A program made the translations under genes and the position numbers. The notes beneath the pieces were generated by a model, which was given only the letters and a program-made list of their open reading frames with translations, was not told the origin of the DNA and did no database searches. Below, piece by piece: positions 1-4,808 of a stretch of 5,339 nt of DNA. The DNA is from Patescibacteria group bacterium UBA910 (GTDB lineage Bacteria; Patescibacteriota; Minisyncoccia; Phycocordibacterales; DATDWN01). The stretch spans positions 1 through 5,339 of the forward strand of contig DBEI01000040.1 of assembly GCA_002294445.1 (NCBI GenBank), given 5' to 3'. Position 1 is the stretch's first letter. The number at the start of each line of letters is the position of its first letter.

Positions 1-198
1 ACCGCAATCAAAGAGAACGTTGTTAAGGTCGCAGAGTATGCAATCACCACTCGTGGTGATAAGAAATATGCCCTCAAAAAAGAAGGTAAGCGTGAAGTTG
101 AGGTGGAGGTAACTACGGGATTTAAAGGATCTGATGGTTTTGTAGAAGTGATTTCAGGTCTATCTCCTGGTGATGTGGTTGTGCTTTCGTCAAAATAA
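1..198 (+). CDS. C-terminal end of an HlyD/MacA-type efflux periplasmic adaptor (5' truncated by window)
   Basis: Only the last 65 codons are present, in frame 1 from base 1, ending at TAA 196-198. The peptide ends with VEVTTGFKGSDGFVEVISGL followed by SPGDVVVLSSK. This is the C-terminal pattern of membrane fusion proteins of the RND/MacB type: a beta-rich segment with a charged 'V.TG' strand, then 'VEI.SGL..GD.VV'. Upstream, VVKVAEYAITTRGDKKYALKK matches the family's 'V...AI....G..YV' strand pair. In the family this region is the membrane-proximal domain of a protein linking an inner-membrane pump to export across the envelope. In a Patescibacteria-like cell the partner would more likely be a MacB-type ABC permease than an RND/TolC system; that is inference, as the neighbouring gene is outside the window. 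A MarR-type regulator starts 26 nt downstream. Confidence 0.72.
   Translation, partial: TAIKENVVKVAEYAITTRGDKKYALKKEGKREVEVEVTTGFKGSDGFVEVISGLSPGDVVVLSSK
43..60. repeat. 18-bp perfect-arm inverted repeat (dyad) inside the adaptor gene
   Basis: The arms ATCACCAC (43-50) and GTGGTGAT (53-60) are exact reverse complements around a 2-bp centre, TC. The dyad lies in coding sequence (codons for A-I-T-T-R-G-D), 165 bp before the marR start. Its size and symmetry would fit a dimeric winged-helix regulator site. As RNA it could form a 7-bp stem with a CTCG loop. Function is unproven and chance is possible. Confidence 0.35.
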
Positions 199-224
199 TC
201 ACACACATAGATTTATGTAAAAAT

Positions 225-641
225 ATGCACAGGAATCCTATACTTAAAATTCATAAATTTGTATTTCTTGCTGAAAAAGCACTCGATCGTCGTCTGCAAC
301 ACGATGTAGGTTTGTCTTTTTCTCAGGCAATGATTTTAGTTCATGTAGCTCATCATCCTCATATTTCTCAAAGACACGTTGCATATGAACGAGATATTAC
401 CCCTGCTGCAGTGTCACGACATATTGAGGCGCTTGTGGAAGCGGGACTCATTTCTCGTTTTGATCGAGAGCAAAATAAACGAGAGCATGTACTCGAAGTG
501 ACGTTACGAGGACGAGGTATCGTGAAAACTGCTGAAGAGGTGCTTGAAGAAGAAATCGATGCACTTATGAGGCAGTTATCTCGAGACGATGTTCAAAAAG
601 TTGATTCTGTGTTTGACCGTCTACTTTCTAGATTTTTATAA
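225..641 (+). CDS. MarR family winged-helix transcriptional regulator
   Basis: This 138-residue protein has the normal length for a MarR repressor. It starts with a dimerisation helix (about 5-25), followed by the winged helix-turn-helix: helix SFSQAMILVHVA (31-42), then ISQRHVAYERD, then the recognition helix ITPAAVSRHIEALVEAG (58-74). The wing is ISRFDREQNKREHVLEVT (76-93), containing the family's D-R-x-x-N-K-R pattern, and then 'L-x-x-x-G' (94-98). Two C-terminal dimerisation helices run from about 99 to 137. Such proteins bind palindromic DNA as dimers and are usually released by a small ligand or by oxidation. The start at ATG 225 is the only in-frame ATG; the ATG at 214 runs directly into TAA. 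No Shine-Dalgarno is visible. The gene follows the efflux adaptor by 26 nt, so local control of that export system is a fair inference. The last bases overlap candidate promoter elements for the next gene. Confidence 0.9.
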   Translation: MHRNPILKIHKFVFLAEKALDRRLQHDVGLSFSQAMILVHVAHHPHISQRHVAYERDITPAAVSRHIEALVEAGLISRFDREQNKREHVLEVTLRGRGIVKTAEEVLEEEIDALMRQLSRDDVQKVDSVFDRLLSRFL

Positions 642-642
642 T
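613..642 (+). promoter_or_regulatory. Candidate sigma-70-type promoter overlapping the end of marR
   Basis: TTGACC (613-618, 5/6 of the -35 consensus) is separated by 18 bp from TATAAT (637-642, perfect -10). Transcription would start near 649, giving trhO a leader of about 15 nt before ATG 664, without a Shine-Dalgarno. The -10 lies over the marR stop codon. It competes with the extended -10 at 648-656 as the trhO promoter; both may work. Confidence 0.5.
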
Positions 643-656
643 ATATGTGGTACTAT
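629..656 (+). promoter_or_regulatory. Candidate extended -10 promoter giving a leaderless trhO mRNA
   Basis: An extended -10, TG-G-TACTAT (648-656), ends exactly 7 nt before ATG 664, so transcription would begin at or next to the start codon. A weak -35-like TAGATT (629-634) lies 16 bp upstream. The promoter of the methyltransferase at 2274 has the same geometry: CTAGA(C/T)TTT, extended -10, then 7 nt to ATG. Confidence 0.5.
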
Positions 657-663
657 GTTGTGT

Positions 664-1554
664 ATGGAACAGGACTATACAATTCTATTGTTTTATAAAT
701 ATGTTCAGATTGAGAACCCTGCAGAGGTGAGAGGTTGGCAGATGGAACTCTGTCAAAAACTTGGCCTTAAAGGGCGTCTTATTGTTGCTCATGAAGGTAT
801 TAATGTAACTCTTGAAGGTACTACAGAAAATGTACAGAAATATATCGAAGAGCTTGAAAAAGACTCTCGATTTTTAAATATTCACTTCAAGAAGAGTAAA
901 GGTACAGGTGATGCATTTCCTAAACTTTCGGTGAAAGTGAGAAAAGAAATTGTGTCATTACATCTCGAAAATGATATTGACCCAAATCAGATAACAGGAA
1001 AACATCTGATGCCGGAAGAATTAAAACAATGGTATGAATCAGGCAAAGAGTTTTATGTGATCGATATGCGCAATGATTATGAGTTTAAGGTAGGATGTTT
1101 TAAAGATTCGGTATTGATGCCAATACAAAACTTCCGAGATATTCCAAGCGCGCTCTCGTATATTGAGCATTTGAAGGATAAAACGGTGCTCCCAGTGTGT
1201 ACAGGTGGGGTGCGATGTGAAAAGGCTTCAGGACTCTTGGTACGTGAAGGATTCAAAGATGTGTATCAGTTGTATGGCGGGATTGTGAATTATATGGAAA
1301 AGTTTCCCGCTCAAGAATTCAAAGGTACGCTCTATGTGTTTGATAAGCGTATTACGATGGATTTTGACCCGGAGGATAGACATGAAGTAATTGGTCGATG
1401 TGATAAATGTGGATCAGATACCGAAATGTTTGCGAATTGCCGAAATAAACAATGTAACAAGCATATTCTCTGTTGTAGTGAGTGTAGGATGGATGATGGA
1501 ACTGTATTCTGTAGTCAACAGTGTGAGGAATTGGTTTTGAATAAAACACTGTAA
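664..1554 (+). CDS. trhO: tRNA uridine(34) hydroxylase, rhodanese-domain protein (TrhO/YceA family)
   Basis: TrhO-family enzymes hydroxylate U34 of certain tRNAs to 5-hydroxyuridine, an oxygen-dependent step that adjusts wobble decoding. The 296-residue product has the three family parts. The N-terminal ferredoxin-like domain is at about 5-95 (ILLFYKYVQI, GRLIVAHEGINVTLEG). The rhodanese domain is at about 110-212 (YVIDMRNDYEF, then VCTGGVRCEKASG with the expected catalytic Cys179 and a second Cys185, then VYQLYGGIVNYM). The C-terminal tail begins GTLYVFDKRITMDF and holds nine cysteines between 246 and 287 (CDKC, C259, C264, C270, C271, C274, C283, C287), a likely zinc-binding region typical of the family. 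The frame stays open back to an ATG at 589 inside marR, but the extra 25 residues are not family-like and both candidate promoters lie within them. ATG 664 (or 655) is therefore preferred. The stop codon shares its last base with the plsC start. Confidence 0.93.
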   Translation: MEQDYTILLFYKYVQIENPAEVRGWQMELCQKLGLKGRLIVAHEGINVTLEGTTENVQKYIEELEKDSRFLNIHFKKSKGTGDAFPKLSVKVRKEIVSLHLENDIDPNQITGKHLMPEELKQWYESGKEFYVIDMRNDYEFKVGCFKDSVLMPIQNFRDIPSALSYIEHLKDKTVLPVCTGGVRCEKASGLLVREGFKDVYQLYGGIVNYMEKFPAQEFKGTLYVFDKRITMDFDPEDRHEVIGRCDKCGSDTEMFANCRNKQCNKHILCCSECRMDDGTVFCSQQCEELVLNKTL

Positions 1555-2222
1555 TGAAGAAGCCTACGCCTTTATTACCGTTTATACTTCAGAAAATTGG
1601 GTATGTTGTTTTCTTTGTTTTGTATAAAATATTCATGCGTGTAGAAATAAAAGGCCTCGGAAATCTGGAAACAGAAACCGGGCCTTTTATTTTTGCATTC
1701 AATCACACACACGAACTTGATTCTACAGCGATACCACTGTCGTTACCTTTTTGGTCTCGTCATTTTCCTCTCTTTTTTGTTTCAGCGCCAAAAGAACGCT
1801 ATAAAACATTTGGATGGAGAAGTTTTTTGTATGGAGGAAAGTTTTTTAATGCACTTGGTGCGTACGCTGTTTTATCTGGTCAACAAAATTATGCATATGC
1901 ACTACAGACCCATGAAGAACTCTTGAAAAAAGGATACAGTGTAGGTATCTTTCCTGAGGGTAAGCGTACTCCTGATGGACATATTGGACCGGCACGTGGA
2001 GGACTCGGGTATCTTATTGATGTATCTGGTGTGCCTGTGGTTCCTGTTGCTATTTCTGGGTTTCTCGGCATATCCTACATGGATTTCTTTTTAGGTAAAA
2101 GAAAGCTTGTTATCACGATAGGTACACCAATGCGTATTGTGGTGTCTGAACCACAAACCAAAGAAGCGTATGTTGAAGCGGGTAATCAGGTGATGCGAGA
2201 GATTGGAAAAATGATGAAATAG
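1554..2222 (+). CDS. PlsC-type 1-acyl-glycerol-3-phosphate acyltransferase (LPLAT family)
   Basis: The protein has 222 residues, a usual length for PlsC-like lysophospholipid acyltransferases, which transfer an acyl group to lysophosphatidic acid at the inner membrane. Visible motifs in order are: a hydrophobic N-terminal anchor (about 8-27, FILQKIGYVVFFVLYKIF); the catalytic HX4D box in NHTHELD (His51, Asp56); a motif II-like stretch KERYKTFGWRSFLYGGKFF (80-98); FPEGKRTPDG (133-142), the phosphate-binding FPEG box with Lys in place of the common Thr; and VPVVPVAISG (160-169), motif IV. ATG 1554 overlaps the trhO stop TAA by one base (TAATG), which suggests translational coupling; no Shine-Dalgarno is present. 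A link between membrane lipid synthesis and trhO is not obvious, so co-transcription may be incidental. Codons about 31-47 contain a striking terminator-like hairpin. The exact acyl acceptor cannot be told from sequence alone. Confidence 0.9.
   Translation: MKKPTPLLPFILQKIGYVVFFVLYKIFMRVEIKGLGNLETETGPFIFAFNHTHELDSTAIPLSLPFWSRHFPLFFVSAPKERYKTFGWRSFLYGGKFFNALGAYAVLSGQQNYAYALQTHEELLKKGYSVGIFPEGKRTPDGHIGPARGGLGYLIDVSGVPVVPVAISGFLGISYMDFFLGKRKLVITIGTPMRIVVSEPQTKEAYVEAGNQVMREIGKMMK
1643..1694 (+). other. Long terminator-like nested hairpin embedded in the plsC coding sequence
   Basis: The arms 1645-1660 (AAATAAAAGGCCTCGG) and 1678-1692 (CCGGGCCTTTTATTT) pair over 15 bp with a single bulged T (1657). 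They extend weakly outward by G-T and A-T pairs. Inside, after a small A-rich internal loop, TCTG (1664-1667) pairs with CAGA (1672-1675) around a GAAA tetraloop (GNRA type). The 3' arm ends in a T-rich run (TTTTATTTTT). This is the shape of an intrinsic terminator or attenuator, but it lies about 90 nt inside plsC and encodes a normal acyltransferase segment, so its effect is unknown. Confidence 0.5.
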
Positions 2223-2231
2223 GAGGTGATG
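2220..2231 (+). promoter_or_regulatory. Shine-Dalgarno-like sequence without a properly placed start codon
   Basis: TAGGAGGTGATG overlaps the plsC stop codon and is nearly a full anti-Shine-Dalgarno match. The nearest starts are badly placed: ATG 2229 begins only 2 nt after AGGAGG and encodes just M-S-G-stop, and GTG 2247 begins 20 nt after it. The preferred start of the next gene (2274) is 47 nt away. It is the only strong Shine-Dalgarno match at a gene boundary in the window. Confidence 0.4.
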
Positions 2232-2237
2232 TCTGGC

Positions 2238-2266
2238 TAGACTTTAGTGAATATTATTGTTATAAT
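2238..2266 (+). promoter_or_regulatory. Promoter with perfect extended -10, leaderless start of the methyltransferase-kinase operon
   Basis: TAGACT (2238-2243, 4/6 of the -35 consensus), a 17-bp spacer, and TATAAT (2261-2266) preceded by TG-T (2258-2260), a perfect extended -10. Exactly 7 nt follow before ATG 2274, so transcription should start at 2273-2274 on the start codon itself. A GTG start at 2247 would place the -10 inside the coding region. GTCT/AGAC half-sites (2231-2234, 2239-2242) overlap the -35. Confidence 0.72.
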
Positions 2267-2273
2267 TTTTGCA

Positions 2274-3176
2274 ATGTTTGATAAAAATGGTAAATCAGAT
2301 CGAGCAATTTTTATAGAATACGATAAAAATCTTCAACTTGAAGAACATGGGTTGCTTAGAAAGTTATTTAACGTACTGTTTGTTCCATTTTTAAATAATC
2401 TCCCTAAAAATTTTAAACATAGGATAAAGAAAACAGATAGAGCTGCTTCAGAGGTGATTGATAATGTCACGACTCATAGTGCTCTCGAGGTATTGTATGA
2501 CAAAGGAAAAGCATTTTCTAAAAAAAATATTCTGGAGAATGTCTTTCGTTATATATGGTTTAATTTAGGAAATTCTAAAGCAGTTCGCAACCGACTTAAA
2601 CTTGTTCAACGAGAAATACGACATTATTTGCGTTCAGTAGTTAATCATAAAAAAGAAATAAATATTATTAGTATTGCTTCAGGTTCTTCTCGGGCTGTAA
2701 TTGAAGCAATAAATCATGATGAATACATAAGAGATGTTAAGATTTCTATTACTTTCTTAGACAAAAGTGCTCATGCGATTGAGTATAGTAAGAAACTTTC
2801 TGTGAATATTACCCATCCTCACATCGATCTTGAGTGGATTCAGGATACTGTTGGTGGTTTCTTTAAGAAACAACCTATAAAAAAGTTTGATGTTGTTGAA
2901 ATTGTAGGGTTGTTGGATTATTTTGATGATGAGAAGGTGCTCGATACGTTCACTAATATTTACAATATCCTCAATGAATCTGGAACATTGATCACAGCTA
3001 ATATTAGTCATAATGAAGAGGAGCCTTTCGTAACTCGAATTATAGATTGGTCAATGATCTATAGAACACCACATGAACTTGCACTTTTGGCAGAAAAAGC
3101 TGGATTCAAGTATAATAAAATGAAAGTTTTCTATGAACCGTTAAAAGTGCATGGTCTCGTAGTGGCACAAAAATAA
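2274..3176 (+). CDS. Class I SAM-dependent methyltransferase, resembling PhcB-type signal synthases
   Basis: A 300-residue protein with an all-helical N-terminal half and a Rossmann-like methyltransferase domain from about 128. Visible motifs are: NIISIASGSSRAVIEAI (130-146), a motif I in which the usual GxGxG is degenerate; FLDKS with Asp163 (161-165), the ribose-binding acidic position; FDVVEIVGLLDYFDDEKV (205-222), motif IV; LNESGTLITANI (233-244), the post-motif strand; and IDWSMIYRTPHELALLAEKAGF (257-278). From memory of the family, the combination 'SxASGxxR', 'GLxDYx' and 'W-x-x-IYR-x-x-x-EL' is close to the PhcB group, which makes 3-hydroxy fatty acid methyl ester quorum signals in Ralstonia; this is inference and the substrate is unknown. 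ATG 2274 is chosen over GTG 2247 because a near-ideal promoter would otherwise lie in the reading frame. The next gene, a sensor kinase, starts 3 nt after the stop. An 8-A run lies at 2520-2527. Confidence 0.82.
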   Translation: MFDKNGKSDRAIFIEYDKNLQLEEHGLLRKLFNVLFVPFLNNLPKNFKHRIKKTDRAASEVIDNVTTHSALEVLYDKGKAFSKKNILENVFRYIWFNLGNSKAVRNRLKLVQREIRHYLRSVVNHKKEINIISIASGSSRAVIEAINHDEYIRDVKISITFLDKSAHAIEYSKKLSVNITHPHIDLEWIQDTVGGFFKKQPIKKFDVVEIVGLLDYFDDEKVLDTFTNIYNILNESGTLITANISHNEEEPFVTRIIDWSMIYRTPHELALLAEKAGFKYNKMKVFYEPLKVHGLVVAQK

Positions 3177-3179
3177 TCT

Positions 3180-4808
3180 ATGGAGATTCAATCAACTATT
3201 CTGTTCATTGTTGCTCTTGTAAACTCTATGTTGAGTTTATTTGTATTGTTTGGAAAGAGAAATGTGACAAATATTATCTACTCTATTTTTGTGTTTTTTG
3301 CTTCTTTTTGGTCTGTTATGCTTGGTTTTTTTATTCTTGAGCGAGATATTGCTCATTCGCTGATCATTGCAAATTCATACTATTTCTTTGCTGCAGGTAT
3401 ACCTCTCTTTTTTCTTTATTTTTCTTTTGTATTTCCAAGTAATAGATTTAATGTAGCGAAAACATATGTAGTGTTTTTGAGCATACCTTTGATGCTTATA
3501 GGTATATTATTTTTATTAGATAAAAATTTCTTGATTCAGGGTGTATGGTTTACTGAATGGGGCAAAGATGTGTCAATCAATACGTATAACTATATACTTT
3601 ATTCTCTTTATTTTTTAACCCTCACAACGTTTGCGTATTTCAATTTATTTAGTTCCTATAGAAAAAGTAAGAGTGAGGGTAGAATCGACGAAGAAAAACA
3701 GCTGAAATGGATTATTATAGGTACATTAATCGGTTTTATATTCGGCATGGTCTTTGATTTGTTTTTACCTTTATTTGGTAATTATAAATATATATATCTT
3801 GGACCAATATTTTCTTTCAGTATGGTAGTGGCTATCGCATACTCAATTTTGAAATACCATCTTTTCAATATTAAAGTTGTTGCGACTGAGATGACAGTAT
3901 TTATCCTTTGGGTCTTTATTTTGGTTCGTACTGTACTTGCAGAGAGTCAACGAGAGCAAATTATAAATGTAGTTTTTCTTTTCGTGATGGTTATTGTGGG
4001 GATTATTCTTGTTCAATCTGTGATTAGAGAAGTTAATCAGAGAGAGAGGATAGAAAAGCTTGCTGTTGATCTAGAACACGCAAATGAACGTCTTAAAGAG
4101 GTGGATCAGTTGAAGTCTGAATTTTTATCACTTGCTACACATCAGATTCGTGCACCATTAACCGCAATTAAAGGCTATTCATCTCTTATCCTAGAGGGAG
4201 ATTATGGAGAAGTTCCTGAGGGTATTCTCAAGCCTGTAGATGTGATTTCGAAATCGTGTCAAAACTTAGTTATGATTGTAAATGACTTCTTGAATATTTC
4301 TCGTATTGAGCAGGGGAGGATGAAGTATGACTTGAGTGCGTTTGATCTTATTGAAGTGACACAACAAGTGATTACTGAATTAAGGCCAAATATAGAACAT
4401 ACTGGTCTTGTGTGTTCATGTCATGTAAAAGATGATAAGAATTCTGTGATGGTGTATGCTGACTTAGGTAAAGTAAAGCAGGTTATTGTTAACTTGTTGG
4501 ATAATGCTATTAAATACACACCTTCTGGAAGTATTACCGTAGAAGTTTCGAAACATGATAATTTTGCACAACTAAAAGTATCTGATACAGGTATTGGTAT
4601 TTCTCCTGAAGACATAAAAAAACTGTTCAATAAATTTAGTCGAGCAAAAGATGCCAATAAAACAAATGTGCTCGGAACTGGACTTGGTCTTTATGTGGCT
4701 AAACAGATGATAGAAGCTCAAAATGGAAAGATTTGGATTGAATCTGAGGGTGTAGGAAAAGGAACAACAGCTATAGTAGAGCTTCCGCTTGATACTCATG
4801 TTGCATAA
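3180..4808 (+). CDS. Multi-pass membrane sensor histidine kinase (7TM-type N-terminus, HisKA, HATPase_c)
   Basis: This 542-residue kinase has about nine predicted membrane helices judged from hydrophobicity: near 4-24, 31-53, 62-85, 94-113, 135-157, 176-198, 205-225, 238-255 and 261-280. The first seven, ending GPIFSFSMVVAIAYSILKYH, resemble the 7TM sensing region found in many bacterial kinases. A coiled linker (about 281-312) leads to the HisKA dimerisation domain with the phosphoacceptor His321 in SLATHQIRAPLTAIKGY. The ATPase domain shows the N box VNLLDNAIKY (437-446, Asn442), the G1 box DTGIGI (469-474) and the G2 box GTGLGL (499-504). All catalytic elements are intact, so an active autokinase is expected. 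There is no periplasmic domain of size, no PAS or HAMP domain, and no attached receiver; its response regulator is not in the window. A small hydrophobic or membrane-embedded ligand is plausible for such a sensor. It starts 3 nt after the methyltransferase without a Shine-Dalgarno and overlaps the next gene by 11 bp. Confidence 0.95.
   Translation: MEIQSTILFIVALVNSMLSLFVLFGKRNVTNIIYSIFVFFASFWSVMLGFFILERDIAHSLIIANSYYFFAAGIPLFFLYFSFVFPSNRFNVAKTYVVFLSIPLMLIGILFLLDKNFLIQGVWFTEWGKDVSINTYNYILYSLYFLTLTTFAYFNLFSSYRKSKSEGRIDEEKQLKWIIIGTLIGFIFGMVFDLFLPLFGNYKYIYLGPIFSFSMVVAIAYSILKYHLFNIKVVATEMTVFILWVFILVRTVLAESQREQIINVVFLFVMVIVGIILVQSVIREVNQRERIEKLAVDLEHANERLKEVDQLKSEFLSLATHQIRAPLTAIKGYSSLILEGDYGEVPEGILKPVDVISKSCQNLVMIVNDFLNISRIEQGRMKYDLSAFDLIEVTQQVITELRPNIEHTGLVCSCHVKDDKNSVMVYADLGKVKQVIVNLLDNAIKYTPSGSITVEVSKHDNFAQLKVSDTGIGISPEDIKKLFNKFSRAKDANKTNVLGTGLGLYVAKQMIEAQNGKIWIESEGVGKGTTAIVELPLDTHVA

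Noticed and set aside
205..224. Possible -10 box (TATGTA, 214-219) just before marR
   Set aside because: Only 3 of 6 consensus positions match, and there is no -35 or TG extension; not enough to call a promoter.
465..487. Direct repeat CGAGAGCA with 15-bp period in marR
   Set aside because: Encodes the normal MarR wing (REQNKREH); two copies only, best explained by codon choice.
589..663. Upstream extension of trhO to ATG 589, overlapping marR by 53 bp
   Set aside because: The extra 25 residues are not part of the family N-terminus and they cover two candidate promoters; ATG 664 fits family length and the leaderless spacing.
1352..1549. Minus-strand open frame opposite trhO (65 codons)
   Set aside because: Lies entirely within a well-supported gene, has no recognisable domain and no promoter; a shadow frame.
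2137..2156. Inverted repeat TTGTGG / CCACAA near the end of plsC
   Set aside because: Only a 6-bp stem with an 8-nt loop, no T-run after it and within coding sequence; likely chance.
2520..2527. Run of eight A in the first methyltransferase, and T5-A7 at 4891-4902 in the second, as phase-variable tracts
   Set aside because: Homopolymers of this length are expected in an AT-rich genome and both reading frames are intact; no alternative product is apparent.
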